Translations under genes and position numbers: made by a program
NCBI RefSeq assembly: GCF_000176035.2
Contig: NC_015675.1
Coordinates: 3,786,001-3,850,000, forward strand
Direction of reading: 5' to 3'
Origin: Mesorhizobium opportunistum WSM2075
Lineage (GTDB): Bacteria > Pseudomonadota > Alphaproteobacteria > Rhizobiales > Rhizobiaceae
Length of the DNA: 64,000 bases
Notes under the pieces: generated by a model
What the model saw: the letters and a program-made list of their open reading frames with translations, nothing else
What the model was told of the DNA's origin: nothing
Databases searched by the model: none
Shown here: piece after piece, positions 18,272 to 29,485 of the stretch
Layout: each line of letters opens with the position of its first letter
How positions within the stretch are numbered: the first letter of the stretch is position 1

Positions 18272-20245
18272 ATGTATCAGGCCATCGTCTTCCTTCCACT
18301 GCTCGGCTTCCTGATCGTCGGCCTGTTCGGCACGTCGCTCGGCGCCAAGGCGTCCGAATACATCACCTCCGGCTTCCTGGTGATTTCGGCCCTGCTGTCG
18401 TGGGTTGCCTTCTTCAGCGTCGGCTTCGGCCATGGCGAGGTGTTCACCGTGCCGGTGCTGCACTGGATCCAGTCCGGAGGCCTCGACGTATCCTGGGCGC
18501 TGCGCATCGATACGCTGACGGTGGTGATGCTGGTGGTGGTCAACACCGTCTCGGCGCTGGTTCACATCTATTCGATCGGCTACATGCACCACGATCCGAA
18601 TAGGCCGCGCTTCTTCGCTTACCTGTCGCTGTTCACCTTCGCCATGCTGATGCTGGTGACCGCCGACAATCTCGTGCAGATGTTCTTCGGCTGGGAAGGC
18701 GTGGGTCTGGCGTCCTACCTGCTGATCGGCTTCTGGTACAAGAAGCCGTCGGCCAATGCCGCCGCCATCAAGGCCTTCGTCGTCAACCGCGTCGGCGATT
18801 TCGGCTTCGCGCTCGGCATCTTCGGCGTGTTCGTACTGTTCGGCTCGGTCAACCTTGGCACCATCTTCGCCAATGCGGCGACCTTCGTCCCCGCTGAAGG
18901 CGCGCCGCAAGGAGCGGCCGTGCTCACCTTCCTCGGCCATGCGCTCGACAAGCAGGCGGCGATGACCGTCGTCTGCCTGCTCCTGTTCATGGGCGCCATG
19001 GGCAAGTCGGCGCAAGTGCCGCTGCACACCTGGCTGCCGGACGCCATGGAAGGCCCGACTCCGGTCTCGGCGCTGATCCATGCCGCCACCATGGTGACGG
19101 CCGGCGTGTTCATGCTGGCGCGGCTGTCGCCGCTGTTCGAGCTGTCGCATTCGGCGCTGACGGTGGTGACCTTCATCGGCGCCTTCACCGCCTTCTTCGC
19201 GGCGACCGTCGGTCTGGTCCAGAACGACATCAAGCGGGTCATCGCCTATTCGACCTGTTCGCAGCTCGGCTACATGTTCGTGGCGCTCGGCGTCGGGGCC
19301 TATGGGGCGGCAATCTTCCACCTGTTCACGCATGCCTTCTTCAAGGCGCTGCTGTTCCTCGGCTCGGGCTCGGTCATTCATGCCGTCTCCGACGAGCAGG
19401 ACATGCGCAAGATGGGTGGCTTGAGAAAGCTGATCCCGGCCACCTACTGGATGATGGTGATCGGCACGCTGGCGCTGACCGGCGTCGGCATCCCGGTGAC
19501 CGTCATCGGCACCGCCGGCTTCTTCTCCAAGGACGCCATCATCGAGACCGCCTTTGCCAGCCACAATTCGGTCGCCGGCCTTGCCTTCGTGCTGCTGGTC
19601 ATCGCCGCCGGCTTCACCTCCTTCTACTCCTGGCGGCTGATCTTCATGACCTTCCACGGCAAGCCGCGGGCAAGCCACGAGGTGATGCACCATGTCCATG
19701 AATCGCCGCCGGTGATGCTGGTGCCGCTGTTCATCCTGGCCGCCGGCGCGCTGTTTGCCGGTATCATCTTCCACAATTCCTTCATCGGCGAAGGCTATGC
19801 CGAGTTCTGGAAGGCGTCGCTGTTCACGCTGCCGGACAACCACATCCTGCACGAGATCCATGAGCTGCCGCTGTGGGTCGAGCTGTCGCCCTTCATCGCC
19901 ATGCTGGTCGGGCTGGCGCTGGCCTGGAAATTCTACATTCGCTCGCCGGAAATGCCCGTCAATCTGGCCGCCCAGCATCGCGGGCTCTACGCCTTCCTGC
20001 TCAACAAGTGGTACTTCGACGAGCTCTACGACTTCCTGTTCGTGCGGCCGGCCAAGCGCCTTGGTTCCTTCCTGTGGAAGACTGGCGATGGCACCATCAT
20101 CGACGGGCTTGGGCCGGATGGCATTTCGGCGCGCGTCGTCGACGTCACCAACCGCGTCGTCAAGCTGCAGACCGGCTACCTCTATCACTATGCCTTCGCC
20201 ATGCTGATCGGCGTTGCCGCATTCGTCACCTGGATGATGCTCTGA
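18272..20245 (+). CDS. nuoL: NuoL, antiporter-like proton-pumping subunit
   Basis: The 657-residue protein is the distal pump of complex I with about 16 membrane helices and the long lateral helix near the C-terminus. Family motifs are [60 protein letters not shown] (the key Lys and His region) and [15 protein letters not shown]. Its stop overlaps the nuoM start (TGATG). Confidence 0.97.
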   Translation: MYQAIVFLPLLGFLIVGLFGTSLGAKASEYITSGFLVISALLSWVAFFSVGFGHGEVFTVPVLHWIQSGGLDVSWALRIDTLTVVMLVVVNTVSALVHIYSIGYMHHDPNRPRFFAYLSLFTFAMLMLVTADNLVQMFFGWEGVGLASYLLIGFWYKKPSANAAAIKAFVVNRVGDFGFALGIFGVFVLFGSVNLGTIFANAATFVPAEGAPQGAAVLTFLGHALDKQAAMTVVCLLLFMGAMGKSAQVPLHTWLPDAMEGPTPVSALIHAATMVTAGVFMLARLSPLFELSHSALTVVTFIGAFTAFFAATVGLVQNDIKRVIAYSTCSQLGYMFVALGVGAYGAAIFHLFTHAFFKALLFLGSGSVIHAVSDEQDMRKMGGLRKLIPATYWMMVIGTLALTGVGIPVTVIGTAGFFSKDAIIETAFASHNSVAGLAFVLLVIAAGFTSFYSWRLIFMTFHGKPRASHEVMHHVHESPPVMLVPLFILAAGALFAGIIFHNSFIGEGYAEFWKASLFTLPDNHILHEIHELPLWVELSPFIAMLVGLALAWKFYIRSPEMPVNLAAQHRGLYAFLLNKWYFDELYDFLFVRPAKRLGSFLWKTGDGTIIDGLGPDGISARVVDVTNRVVKLQTGYLYHYAFAMLIGVAAFVTWMML

Positions 20246-21750
20246 TGACCGCCTGGCCAATCCTCTCGCTGGTCACCTTCCTGCCGCTGGTTGGTGTGCT
20301 GCTAATCCTGTTCATCAATGATGACAGCGAGAACGCACGTCGCAACATCCGCGCCATCGCGCTGTTGACGACGACGTTCACGTTCATCATCTCGCTGTTC
20401 ATCTGGACCGGCTTCGACAATTCGCAGGCCGGCTTCCAATTCGTCGAGAAGGCCGCCTGGCTCGACTCCGGCATCTCCTACCATATGGGCGTCGACGGCA
20501 TTTCCATGCTGTTCGTCATCCTGACGACGTTCCTGATGCCGCTCTGCATCCTGGCGTCCTGGGAATCGATCGAGAAGCGCGTCAAGGCCTACATGGTCGC
20601 CTTCCTGCTGCTCGAGACGCTGATGATCGGCGTGTTCTGCGCGCTGGACATCGTGCTGTTCTACGTCTTCTTCGAAGCCGGCCTGATCCCGATGTTCATC
20701 ATCATCGGCGTCTGGGGCGGCAAGCGGCGCGTCTATGCCTCGTTCAAGTTCTTCCTCTACACGCTGGCCGGCTCGGTGCTGATGCTGCTCGCCATCATGG
20801 CGATGTTCTACCAGTCCGGCACGACCGACATTCCGACCCTTCTGACGCACAGCTTCCCGGCCAACATGCAGATCTGGCTATGGCTCGCCTTCTTCGCCTC
20901 CTTCGCGGTGAAGATGCCGATGTGGCCGGTGCACACCTGGCTGCCGGACGCGCACGTCGAGGCGCCGACGGCCGGCTCGGTCATCCTGGCTGCCATCCTC
21001 CTGAAGATGGGCGGGTACGGTTTCCTGCGCTTCTCGCTGCCGATGTTCCCGCTGGCGTCCGAGATGTTCGCGCCGCTGGTGTTCACGCTCTCCGTCGTCG
21101 CCATCATCTACACCTCGCTGGTGGCGCTGATGCAGGAGGACATGAAGAAGCTGATCGCCTATTCGTCGGTCGCCCATATGGGCTTCGTCACCATGGGCAT
21201 CTTCGCCATGAACCAGGAAGGCGTGCAGGGCGCGATCTTCCAGATGCTCAGCCACGGCCTCGTTTCGGGCGCGCTGTTCCTATGCGTCGGCGTCATCTAC
21301 GACCGCATGCACACACGCGAAATCGATGCCTATGGCGGCCTCGTCAACAACATGCCGAAATACGCCACCGTATTCATGGTCTTCACCATGGCCAATGTCG
21401 GCCTGCCCGGCACGTCAGGCTTCGTCGGCGAGTTCCTGACCATGCTGGGCGTGTTCCGGGTCAACACCTGGGTCGCGTTCTTCGCCGCCACCGGCGTCAT
21501 CCTGTCGGCCGCCTACGCGCTCTGGCTCTACCGCCGGGTGATCTTCGGCGCGCTGACCAAGGATAGCCTGAAGGGGCTGCTCGACCTGTCGCCGCGCGAG
21601 AAGGCCATCATCTACCCGTTGGTGGTGCTGGTCATCTTCTTCGGCGTCTATCCCGCTCCCGTCTTCGACGCGACGGCCCAATCGGTCAAGTCGCTCGTCA
21701 CCAATGTCACCGCATCCATCGGCGCCGCGCAGACCGCGGCGGCGAACTGA
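20245..21750 (+). CDS. nuoM: NuoM, antiporter-like proton-pumping subunit
   Basis: The 501-residue protein has about 14 membrane helices. Diagnostic parts are [21 protein letters not shown] with the conserved Glu, [44 protein letters not shown], and [15 protein letters not shown]. The start is the ATG at 20245 that overlaps the nuoL stop; a longer upstream frame lies antiparallel to nothing and simply reads inside nuoL. Confidence 0.97.
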   Translation: MTAWPILSLVTFLPLVGVLLILFINDDSENARRNIRAIALLTTTFTFIISLFIWTGFDNSQAGFQFVEKAAWLDSGISYHMGVDGISMLFVILTTFLMPLCILASWESIEKRVKAYMVAFLLLETLMIGVFCALDIVLFYVFFEAGLIPMFIIIGVWGGKRRVYASFKFFLYTLAGSVLMLLAIMAMFYQSGTTDIPTLLTHSFPANMQIWLWLAFFASFAVKMPMWPVHTWLPDAHVEAPTAGSVILAAILLKMGGYGFLRFSLPMFPLASEMFAPLVFTLSVVAIIYTSLVALMQEDMKKLIAYSSVAHMGFVTMGIFAMNQEGVQGAIFQMLSHGLVSGALFLCVGVIYDRMHTREIDAYGGLVNNMPKYATVFMVFTMANVGLPGTSGFVGEFLTMLGVFRVNTWVAFFAATGVILSAAYALWLYRRVIFGALTKDSLKGLLDLSPREKAIIYPLVVLVIFFGVYPAPVFDATAQSVKSLVTNVTASIGAAQTAAAN

Positions 21751-21768
21751 CCAGAGGTTTTGCGAACC

Positions 21769-23205
21769 ATGACGCCGGACCTTCTCTCCAGCCTATCGCT
21801 CTCGACGCCCGAGCTGATCCTTGCCATCGGCGCGCTCGCGCTGCTGATGGTCGGGGCGTATTCGCGCGCCAACACCGCCAACACGGTGACCGGCCTTGCC
21901 GTCGCCGTGCTGGTGATATCCGGCGCCTGGCTGATCTTTTCCACGGGGCAGGGCAGCGCCTACGGCAACGCCTTCGTCCAGGATTCCTTCGCCCGCTTCA
22001 TGAAGGTGCTGGCGCTGGTCGGCTCGGCTGTGACGCTGGTGATGTCGATGCGCTTTGCCAAGGCGGAGCGTTTCGACAAGTTCGAATATCCGGTGCTGAT
22101 CCTGCTTTGCACGCTGGGCATGATGCTGATGATCTCGGCCAACGGCATGATCGGGCTCTATCTCGGCCTCGAACTGCAGTCGCTGGCGATCTACGTGCTG
22201 GCGGCGATCAACCGCGACAATCTGCGTTCGACCGAGGCCGGCCTGAAGTACTTCGTGCTGGGCGCGCTGTCGTCGGGCATGCTGCTCTATGGCATCTCGC
22301 TGGTCTACGGCTACACCGGCAACACCGGCTTCCAGGAGATCGCGACCGCACTCGGCGGCGGCGAGCGCCAGCTCGGCCTCGTCGTCGGGCTCGTCTTCGT
22401 GCTGGCCGGCCTTGCCTTCAAGATCTCGGCGGTGCCGTTCCACATGTGGACGCCGGACGTCTATGAGGGTGCGCCGACGCCGGTGACGGCCTTCCTCGCG
22501 GCAGCGCCGAAAATGGCGGCGATGGCGCTGATCGTGCGCGTCACCATGGGCGCGTTCAAGCCGATCGCCGCCGACTGGCAGCAGATCATCGTCTTCATCT
22601 CGATCGCCTCCATGGCGCTCGGCGCCTTTGCCGCCATCGGCCAGACCAACATCAAGCGGCTGATGGCCTATTCCTCGATCGGCCATATGGGTTACGCGCT
22701 GGTCGGCCTTGCCGCCAACAGCCAGGCCGGCGTGCGCGGGGTCGCCATCTACATGCTGATCTACCTGGTGATGACGCTCGGCACCTTTGCCTTCATCCTC
22801 GCCATGCGGCGCAAGGAAGGCAATGTCGAGCAGATCAGCGACCTGGCCGGCCTGTCGTCGACCAATCCGATCATGGCGACGATCCTGACCATCCTGATGT
22901 TCTCGCTGGCCGGCATCCCGCCGCTCGCCGGCTTCTGGGGGAAGTGGTATGTCTTCCTCGCCGCCATCAACGCCAACCTCTATGCGCTGGCGATCATCGG
23001 CGTGCTGGCCTCGGTGGTGGGCGCCTATTACTATCTGCGCATCATCAAGATCATGTGGTTCGACGAACCCGTCGGCGGTTTCGTGCCGATGGCCACGGAA
23101 TTGCGCGTCGTGCTCGGCGTCTGCGGTGCCTTCGTGCTGTTCTACGTGCTGATCGGCGGGCCGATCGGCACCTATGCCGAAGCCGCCGCCAAGACGTTCT
23201 TCTAG
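21769..23205 (+). CDS. nuoN: NuoN, antiporter-like proton-pumping subunit
   Basis: The 478-residue membrane protein is the third antiporter-like pump. Motifs include [23 protein letters not shown] (conserved Glu), [38 protein letters not shown] and [19 protein letters not shown]. The start chosen is the ATG at 21769 (MTPDLLSSL); an in-frame ATG three codons upstream is possible. birA follows at 5 bases, so transcription very likely continues. Confidence 0.96.
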   Translation: MTPDLLSSLSLSTPELILAIGALALLMVGAYSRANTANTVTGLAVAVLVISGAWLIFSTGQGSAYGNAFVQDSFARFMKVLALVGSAVTLVMSMRFAKAERFDKFEYPVLILLCTLGMMLMISANGMIGLYLGLELQSLAIYVLAAINRDNLRSTEAGLKYFVLGALSSGMLLYGISLVYGYTGNTGFQEIATALGGGERQLGLVVGLVFVLAGLAFKISAVPFHMWTPDVYEGAPTPVTAFLAAAPKMAAMALIVRVTMGAFKPIAADWQQIIVFISIASMALGAFAAIGQTNIKRLMAYSSIGHMGYALVGLAANSQAGVRGVAIYMLIYLVMTLGTFAFILAMRRKEGNVEQISDLAGLSSTNPIMATILTILMFSLAGIPPLAGFWGKWYVFLAAINANLYALAIIGVLASVVGAYYYLRIIKIMWFDEPVGGFVPMATELRVVLGVCGAFVLFYVLIGGPIGTYAEAAAKTFF

Positions 23206-23210
23206 ACGGC

Positions 23211-24032
23211 ATGGCATTTCGGCTGGCTCCAACCTCGGCGTCGGAAGGGTTCCGGCTCGAGGCGCATGACAGCGTCGGCTCCACCAACGCGTTGGCGCTT
23301 GATCATGCCCGGGCAGGCGATCCGGGCAGGCTGTGGGTCGTTTCCAAGAAGCAGGAAAGCGGTCGCGGACGGCGTGGCCGCGTCTGGGCGACGCCGGAAG
23401 GCAATCTGGCCGCGACATTGCTCGTCCTCACCGGCGGAGAACTTCGCCTTGCCGCGACACTCGGCTTCGTCGCCGGTCTGGCGCTGGCCGATGCGCTCGA
23501 CGCCGTGGTGCCGAAGGGCCGCATCGCCATCGGCCTCGACGGCGCCAGCCAGGGCCAAAACCGTTTCGAGCTGAAATGGCCGAACGATGTGCTGGCCTCC
23601 GGCGCCAAGCTTGCCGGCATCCTGCTGGAATCCGCTGTGTTGGACGGCGGGCGTTTCGCGGTCGCGGTTGGCATCGGCGTCAATGTTGTGGCGCATCCGC
23701 AGGATTTGCCGTATCCCGCGACATCGCTTCACGCATTGGGCGCGGCATGCGATGCCGAAACGCTGTTCCTGGCGCTGTCGGATGCCTGGAGCGAGAATGC
23801 CCGGCTTTGGGATGAAGGGCGCGGCCTTGCCGCCATCCGGCGGCGCTGGCTGGCACGCGCGGCGGGCCTTGGCGGTGAGGTTGCTGTCAGAATTGACGGT
23901 AATGTGGTGCGTGGCGTGTTCGAGACCATTGACGAGGACTGCCGTTTCGTGATCCGCGACGATGACGGGTCTGTTTTGACGATCGCCGCCGGCGATGTGC
24001 ATTTCGGCGCGGTCGCATCCGCGCGGGTATAG
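23211..24032 (+). CDS. birA: BirA, biotin--acetyl-CoA-carboxylase ligase
   Basis: The 273-residue protein joins biotin to carboxylase carrier proteins through biotinyl-AMP. Motifs are DSVGSTNALAL, the biotin/ATP loop SGRGRRGRVW and the catalytic region LKWPNDVLASGAKLAGILLE. A BPL_C domain is at the end. There is no N-terminal helix-turn-helix, so it is a class I enzyme that does not act as the bio repressor. It starts 5 bases after nuoN, a placement common in Rhizobiales. Confidence 0.94.
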   Translation: MAFRLAPTSASEGFRLEAHDSVGSTNALALDHARAGDPGRLWVVSKKQESGRGRRGRVWATPEGNLAATLLVLTGGELRLAATLGFVAGLALADALDAVVPKGRIAIGLDGASQGQNRFELKWPNDVLASGAKLAGILLESAVLDGGRFAVAVGIGVNVVAHPQDLPYPATSLHALGAACDAETLFLALSDAWSENARLWDEGRGLAAIRRRWLARAAGLGGEVAVRIDGNVVRGVFETIDEDCRFVIRDDDGSVLTIAAGDVHFGAVASARV

Positions 24033-24126
24033 TTTTGTTTTTACGCAATTCCGGTGGGAAAGCCGTTACACACTTTTCCTGGAATTGCTTCAACGGCTTG
24101 GCCTGAGGGCCAGGAAGGGAAAAATC

Positions 24127-25797
24127 ATGGCGAAAGCGGAAAACGCCGAACTCGTCTTCGTGCCGCTCGGCGGCGTTGGCGAGATCGGCATGAACTTCGC
24201 CCTCTACGGCTATGGCCCGCCGAGCGCGCGCGAATGGATCATCATCGATGTCGGCGTCACCTTTCCCGATGCGGCGCATCCGGGCGTCGACCTGATTTTG
24301 CCGGACACCCGCTTCATCGAGGAGAACCTCGCCAACCTGCGCGGTATCATCATCACCCATGCGCATGAGGACCATTACGGCGCGCTGCTCGACACCTGGC
24401 CGAAGCTGAAGGCGCCGGTATGGATGACGCCGTTCAGCGCCGGGCTGCTGGAAGCCAAGCGGCAAGGCGAACAGGGTGCACCGAAGATCCCGCTGACGAT
24501 CTACCGGGCGGGCGAGAAGTTCACCGTCGGCCCGTTTGAGATCGAGGCCATTCCGGTGGCACACTCGATTCCCGAGCCGATGTCGCTGGCGATCACCTCG
24601 CCGGCCGGCACCGTCATCCACACCGGCGACTGGAAGATCGACCCGGAACCGACGATCGGCCCGAAGACCGACGAAGCGCGCTTCCGTGCCTATGGCGACA
24701 AGGGCGTGCTGGCGCTGATCTGCGATTCGACCAATGCGCTGCGTGAAGGCGAGTCGCCTTCGGAAGTCGCGGTGGGCGAGGGCCTCAAGGGCGTCATCCA
24801 GGCCGCCAAGGGCCGCGTCGCCGTCACCACGTTCTCCTCCAATGTCGGGCGCATCGTCTCCATCGCCAGGGCAGCACGCGATGCCGGCCGTCAGTGCCTG
24901 GTGCTCGGCCGCTCGCTGAAGCGCGTCATCGATGTGGCCGGCGAGCTCGGCTACATGGACGGCCTGCCGGAGTTCATTGCCGAGGAGGATTTCGGCTTCA
25001 TCCCGCGCGAAAACCTCGTCATCATCTGCACCGGCAGCCAGGGCGAGCCGCTGGCAGCCCTTGCCAAGCTGTCACGCGACGAGATGAAATCGGTATCGCT
25101 AACGGCGGGCGACACGGTGGTGTTTTCCTCGCGCACCATTCCCGGCAACGAGAAGGCGATCCTCGAGATCAAGAACCGCCTCATCGATCTCGGCATCAAG
25201 ATCATCGAGGACGGCGACGCGCTGGTGCATGTCTCGGGCCATCCCCGCCGCAGCGAACTGCGCAAGATGTATGAATGGGTGCGCCCGCAGATCGGCGTTC
25301 CCGTGCATGGCGAGGCCGCGCATCTGGTGGCGCAGGGATCGCTGATGTCGACCTCCGGCATCGGCCAGGTGGCGCAGGTGCGCGACGGCGACATGCTGCG
25401 GCTCGCTCCCGGTCCCGCCACGATCATCGACCAGGTGCCGTTCGGCCGCATCTACAAGGACGGCAATTTGATCGGCACCGACCAGGCGATGGGCATTCGC
25501 GATCGGCGCAAATTGTCCTTTGCCGGCCATGTCGCGGTCAATGTCGTGCTCGACGACAAATATGAACTGGCCGGCGATCCCGACCTGGTCGCCATCGGCG
25601 TCGCCGAGGCCGATGCGCGTGGCGAGACGCTGGAAGACCTGATGATCGATGCGGCCGTCGGCGCGGTGGACTCGATCCCCCGCCAGCGCCGAAAGGACCT
25701 CGACCTGGTGCAGGAGGCGGTACGGCGCGCGGTGCGCGGCGCCGCCAACGAGGCCTGGGGCAAGAAGCCGCTGGTGACGGTGTTCGTCACAAGGTGA
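24127..25797 (+). CDS. rnj: Ribonuclease J
   Basis: The 556-residue protein belongs to the metallo-beta-lactamase/beta-CASP nucleases that mature rRNA and degrade mRNA. Zinc ligands are visible in THAHEDHYGA (H78, H80, D82, H83) and HTGDWKID. The beta-CASP part contains ATFSSNVGRI-like TTFSSNVGRI, IICTGSQGEPLAAL and VSGHPRRSELRKMYEWVRPQ. The start at 24127 (MAKAENAEL) follows GGAAGGGAAAAATC. It follows birA by 94 bases and usually sits in this syntenic series. Confidence 0.93.
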   Translation: MAKAENAELVFVPLGGVGEIGMNFALYGYGPPSAREWIIIDVGVTFPDAAHPGVDLILPDTRFIEENLANLRGIIITHAHEDHYGALLDTWPKLKAPVWMTPFSAGLLEAKRQGEQGAPKIPLTIYRAGEKFTVGPFEIEAIPVAHSIPEPMSLAITSPAGTVIHTGDWKIDPEPTIGPKTDEARFRAYGDKGVLALICDSTNALREGESPSEVAVGEGLKGVIQAAKGRVAVTTFSSNVGRIVSIARAARDAGRQCLVLGRSLKRVIDVAGELGYMDGLPEFIAEEDFGFIPRENLVIICTGSQGEPLAALAKLSRDEMKSVSLTAGDTVVFSSRTIPGNEKAILEIKNRLIDLGIKIIEDGDALVHVSGHPRRSELRKMYEWVRPQIGVPVHGEAAHLVAQGSLMSTSGIGQVAQVRDGDMLRLAPGPATIIDQVPFGRIYKDGNLIGTDQAMGIRDRRKLSFAGHVAVNVVLDDKYELAGDPDLVAIGVAEADARGETLEDLMIDAAVGAVDSIPRQRRKDLDLVQEAVRRAVRGAANEAWGKKPLVTVFVTR

Positions 25798-25806
25798 AAA
25801 TGGCAG

Positions 25807-26670
25807 CTACACGTTGAGCTGATAGCTGACCGGAAGCCAGCGAAAAGAACCGTTCGCCGATTCGATGTAACCCAGGCCTGGAAATGGCATGTGGTGGCCA
25901 GCGACCAGCAGGCGCTGCTCCGCGGCCATCTTCAGCAGCCGCTTGCGCGTCTCGACCGCCTGTTGCTTGTCATCATCGAAATCGGCATGCCAATCCGGCT
26001 GCTGGACAGACACGACATAGTGCAGGAAGGCGTCCGACCAGATCAGCAATCGCTGGCCGCCGCTTTCGACGAGAAATGCCAGGAGGCCGGGGGAGTGACC
26101 GGCGGCGTCGATTGCAGTGACGCCGGGCAGCACCTCATCTCCGGGTGCTATGAATGTTGTCTGGTCGGCCAGCCCGGTGCAAATCTGCCTGAACAGATCA
26201 CGGTTGGCCAATCTGGCCTCGCGGACCGCTGTTGCCTCGGTCCAGAAAGCGAATTCGGCCGCGCCGAACACATAGCGTGCTCGACGGAAAACGGGTTCGC
26301 CATTCCTGACGAGCCCGCCGATATGATCCGGGTGGCCGTGCGTGATGACCACCACATCAATGTCATCCGCCCCGAGCCCAAGGTCTTGCAAACAGTCGAG
26401 GAGTGAACTGTCTTCGTCTCCGCATCCGGTGTCGAAAAGGATCTTTTCGAAACCGGTGTCGACGAGCGTCGGGATGAAACAATGTTCGTATCGGTCCTGG
26501 TCGATGAAGTTCGAGGCCGCGAGTTCGAGCGCCGCGCCTGGCGGTTGTCCAGCTGCGAAGGCCGATGCGAGGTTGTCGCGGACATCGACGGCATCGAGCA
26601 AGGCGGCAACTTTGAATGACCCAAGATCGAAAGGAAAGATGCGGGCGCGGGCAGGGCGGATATCGGACAT
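25807..26670 (-). CDS. MBL-fold metallo-hydrolase
   Basis: The 287-residue protein has the zinc motif ITHGHPDHIGG (HxHxDH, about residues 110-120), a second His in AAGHSPGLLAF, and an Asp in IWSDAFLHY, then AGHHMPFPGLGYI near the end. This matches the broad lactonase/hydrolase group that includes AHL lactonases, so a role in lactone or ester hydrolysis is possible but unproven. It has no signal peptide. It is transcribed against rnj (10 bases between the stops) and away from mce, interrupting a series of rightward genes. Confidence 0.8.
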   Translation of the reverse strand: MSDIRPARARIFPFDLGSFKVAALLDAVDVRDNLASAFAAGQPPGAALELAASNFIDQDRYEHCFIPTLVDTGFEKILFDTGCGDEDSSLLDCLQDLGLGADDIDVVVITHGHPDHIGGLVRNGEPVFRRARYVFGAAEFAFWTEATAVREARLANRDLFRQICTGLADQTTFIAPGDEVLPGVTAIDAAGHSPGLLAFLVESGGQRLLIWSDAFLHYVVSVQQPDWHADFDDDKQQAVETRKRLLKMAAEQRLLVAGHHMPFPGLGYIESANGSFRWLPVSYQLNV

Positions 26671-26828
26671 TGCCGTTTGTACTTTGCGGCTGGCGATCGG
26701 AACAGCCTCGATCGTGATTTGGAAGAATGATCATCGAAGTGCGACAGTGCGCGCCTCGTGAATGGCTATTGATATCGGTCGATTTGACGTATGACGCAGT
26801 CACTGGAAAGAGGAGTGATCGCTCGCAC

Positions 26829-27233
26829 ATGCTCGGACGACTGAACCATGTCGCGCTCGCGGTGCCGGATCTGGCGGCGGCAATTGCTGCTTACCGCAAT
26901 ACGCTTGGCGCCGCAGTGAGCGAGCCGCAGGCGCTGCCGGAGCATGGCGTTACCGTGGTGTTCGTCAATGTCGGCAACACTAAGATCGAATTGCTGGAGC
27001 CGCTTGGCGAGGGCTCGCCGATCGCCGCGTTCCTGGCGAAGAATCCGTCCGGGGGCATGCATCATCTCTGCTACGAGGTCGACGATATCCTGGCCGCGCG
27101 TGACCAGCTCAAGGCCGCCGGCGCCCGTGTGCTCGGCGACGGCAACCCGAAGCTGGGTGCGCATGGCAAGCCGGTGCTGTTCCTGCACCCGAAGGATTTC
27201 TTCGGCGCGCTGATCGAACTGGAGCAATCATGA
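26829..27233 (+). CDS. mce: Methylmalonyl-CoA epimerase
   Basis: The 134-residue vicinal-oxygen-chelate protein interconverts the (2R) and (2S) forms of methylmalonyl-CoA on the way from propionyl-CoA to succinyl-CoA. The start LGRLNHVALAVPDL has the metal His, MHHLCYEVDDI gives the second, and IELEQS gives the final Glu. Both halves of the fold are present. The start at 26829 is chosen because it aligns with the family; longer frames upstream overlap the promoter region. Its stop overlaps the DUF1467 gene start by ATGA. Confidence 0.9.
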   Translation: MLGRLNHVALAVPDLAAAIAAYRNTLGAAVSEPQALPEHGVTVVFVNVGNTKIELLEPLGEGSPIAAFLAKNPSGGMHHLCYEVDDILAARDQLKAAGARVLGDGNPKLGAHGKPVLFLHPKDFFGALIELEQS

Positions 27234-27514
27234 GCTGGGTTTCGTTCACCGCGCTGTTTTTCGCGACCTGGTGGGTGGTGCTGTTCGCTGTGCTGCCGTT
27301 CAGCGTGAGGACGCAGGACGATGATCACGACGTGACGCTGGGCACCGTGCCGAGCGCGCCGCGCGGGCCGCATATGCTGCGCGCCGTGATCCGCACGACC
27401 ATCGCCACGGCGATCCTGATGGGCATTTTCTATGGCCTGACGCACGGGCTGGGATACAGCCTTAACGACATCCCGCACATCGTGCCGGATTTCGGCCAGA
27501 CCCCAGCGAAGTAG
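27230..27514 (+). CDS. DUF1467 family small membrane protein
   Basis: The 94-residue protein has an N-terminal membrane helix (FTALFFATWWVVLFAVLPF), a charged loop (VRTQDDDHDVTLGTVPSAPRGPHM) and a second helix (TTIATAILMGIFYGLTHGLG). This arrangement and its position after mce are typical of DUF1467 in Rhizobiales. Function is unknown. It overlaps mce by 4 bases and is therefore likely co-translated. Confidence 0.88.
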   Translation: MSWVSFTALFFATWWVVLFAVLPFSVRTQDDDHDVTLGTVPSAPRGPHMLRAVIRTTIATAILMGIFYGLTHGLGYSLNDIPHIVPDFGQTPAK

Positions 27515-28156
27515 ATCGCCCGGCAAGGCTGCTTAGCCGACATCGGAGCGGTACGGATGGGCTTGAAATGCCACCACGCCCCGCGCTGACGCTAGGTCAT
27601 GTAAGCTGGCAACTCGCCGCGCTAACCAGGTGATTGCACAAAAAAAATGCAAGGCACGAGGCCTTGCAATTAAACGCGTCCGATCTGTTTCCGGTTTCCG
27701 GCGGCAGCGAGTAACCGCGCCTAGATCGCATCCTCCCAAGACTTTGACCGCGTAGGAGAGCAGATTTGTCTCCGCCCTCTCGGTTATCGCGGGACATTAG
27801 CCTAAGCCGAATGAAAATGTCACGAAGAATTTTGCCTCGAAACAGGCATTCTCGTGCTGCACTGCACAATAGTATGGCATGCTTTGCTTTCGAAACGACC
27901 AGCAGTGTCCAAGGGAGCCTTTACGGCATGTTCTGCATTGACGCGCGCAAAGAATTGGAGGCCAAATCCGAAGTGGTTCAGCGCGCTCGATTGCCAGCGC
28001 GGCCTGACCCGGGAACCAAGGGATTCCGGGCCGGAAGGCGTTGATGTGCGGCTATGGCCGGGTTTCCATTCCGCCATGAAATGGCTATGAAGCCGGGGCA
28101 AGCAAACCTGCGTCGCGCCGATTCTGGTGCGGCCGTTCTCATTCACGGACCAGTCC
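27515..28156. other. Intergenic region between DUF1467 and proS
   Basis: No convincing protein-coding gene is present in these 642 bases; short frames have atypical composition and no ribosome-binding sites. A hairpin TGCAAGG-CACGAGG-CCTTGCA lies at 27648-27668 with an A-run before it on the plus strand, which would read as a T-run after the hairpin on the minus strand. A near-palindrome CCCGGGAACC/GGATTCCGGG lies at about 28008-28030. The proS promoter should be in the right part. GC content is lower than in the neighbours. Confidence 0.5.
27648..27668 (-). terminator. Possible Rho-independent terminator, minus strand
   Basis: A 7-bp stem TGCAAGG/CCTTGCA with a 7-base loop is followed on the minus strand by eight T residues. 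No leftward gene is recognised just upstream of it on that strand, so its client is unclear. It could also fold in the plus-strand mRNA downstream of DUF1467. Confidence 0.4.
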
Positions 28157-29485
28157 ATGCGTTTGTCGCGCTATTTCCTGCCTATCCTCAAAGAAAATCC
28201 GCGCGAGGCCGAGATCGTCTCGCACCGGCTGATGCTGCGTGCCGGCATGATCCGCCAGCAGGGGCAGGGCAGTTTTTCCTGGCTGCCGCTCGGCAAGCGG
28301 GTGCTGGACAAGGTCTGCCAGATCATCCGTGAGGAGCAGAATCGCGCCGGTGCGCTGGAAATCCTGATGCCGACCATCCAGTCGGCCGATTTGTGGCGCG
28401 AAAGCGGCCGCTACGACGACTACGGCAAGGAGATGCTGCGCATCAAGGACCGGCAGGACCGCGACATGCTCTACGGTCCGACCAATGAGGAAGTGGTCAC
28501 CGAAATCGTCCGCGCCTACGTCAAGTCCTACAAGGACCTGCCGCTCAATCTCTACCACATCCAGTGGAAGTTTCGTGACGAGGTGAGGCCGCGCTTCGGC
28601 GTCATGCGCTCGCGCGAATTCCTGATGAAGGACGCCTATTCCTTCGACCTCGATTTCGAGGGCGCCAAAGCGGCTTACAACAGGATGTTCGTGTCCTATC
28701 TCAGGACCTTCACGCGCATGGGCCTGCAAGCTATCCCGATGCGGGCCGATACCGGGCCGATCGGCGGCGATCTCAGCCACGAATTCATCATCCTGGCCGA
28801 CACCGGCGAGAGCCAGGTCTATTGCGATCGCGATTATCTGTCGCTTCAGGTGCCCGGCGAAAACACCGACTTTGCCAATGACGGCGAGATCGCCGACATC
28901 GTCAAGACGTGGACGACGCCTTACGCCGCCACCGACGAGATGCATGACCAAGCGGCGTGGGACAAGCTCGGCGAAGCCGACCGTGTCTCGGCGCGGGGCA
29001 TCGAGGTCGGCCATATCTTCCATTTCGGCGACAAATATTCCAAGCCCATGGGCGCCAAGGTGACCGGCCCCGACGGCAAGGATCATTTCGTCTCCGGCGG
29101 TTCCTACGGCATCGGCCCGTCACGGCTGGTCGCTGCGATCATCGAAGCCAGCCACGACGAGAACGGCATCATCTGGCCGGAAGCCGTGGCGCCGTTCGAC
29201 ATCGGCGTGATCAACATGAAGGTGGGCGACGCCGACTGCGACCGCGTCTGCGACGAGCTCTATGCCGCCTTTGCCGATGCCGGCAAGGATGTGCTCTACG
29301 ACGACACCGACCAGCGGCCGGGCGGCAAGTTCGCCACCGCCGACCTGATCGGCCTGCCCTGGCAGGTGATCGTCGGGCCGCGTGGCGTCGCCGCTGGCGA
29401 GGTCGAAATCAAGAATCGCAAGACCGGCGAGCGCGAGACGCTGCCGATCGCTGAGGCGAAAAAACGCTTCGGTGCCGCCGCATGA
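28157..29485 (+). CDS. proS: Prolyl-tRNA synthetase, short alphaproteobacterial type
   Basis: The 442-residue class II synthetase charges tRNA-Pro. Motif 2 is seen around [26 protein letters not shown] and motif 3 around [13 protein letters not shown]; the anticodon-binding domain follows ([27 protein letters not shown]). It lacks the large editing insertion found in E. coli ProS, as is normal in Rhizobiales. The start chosen is the ATG at 28157 (MRLSRYFLP), which matches family starts; an in-frame start 30 bases upstream is possible. It overlaps lolC by ATGA. Confidence 0.95.
   Translation: MRLSRYFLPILKENPREAEIVSHRLMLRAGMIRQQGQGSFSWLPLGKRVLDKVCQIIREEQNRAGALEILMPTIQSADLWRESGRYDDYGKEMLRIKDRQDRDMLYGPTNEEVVTEIVRAYVKSYKDLPLNLYHIQWKFRDEVRPRFGVMRSREFLMKDAYSFDLDFEGAKAAYNRMFVSYLRTFTRMGLQAIPMRADTGPIGGDLSHEFIILADTGESQVYCDRDYLSLQVPGENTDFANDGEIADIVKTWTTPYAATDEMHDQAAWDKLGEADRVSARGIEVGHIFHFGDKYSKPMGAKVTGPDGKDHFVSGGSYGIGPSRLVAAIIEASHDENGIIWPEAVAPFDIGVINMKVGDADCDRVCDELYAAFADAGKDVLYDDTDQRPGGKFATADLIGLPWQVIVGPRGVAAGEVEIKNRKTGERETLPIAEAKKRFGAAA

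Noticed and set aside
18191..20260. A 689-codon antisense frame over nuoL
   Set aside because: It is His/Asp/Glu/Arg-rich, as usual opposite hydrophobic membrane genes, and has no start signals.
21793..23418. A 541-codon antisense frame over nuoN and birA
   Set aside because: It spans two real genes on the other strand and has the charged composition of antisense membrane-gene frames.
27766..28044. A 92-codon frame upstream of proS
   Set aside because: No ribosome-binding site, biased composition and an end that reads through a near-palindrome make it unlikely to be a gene.
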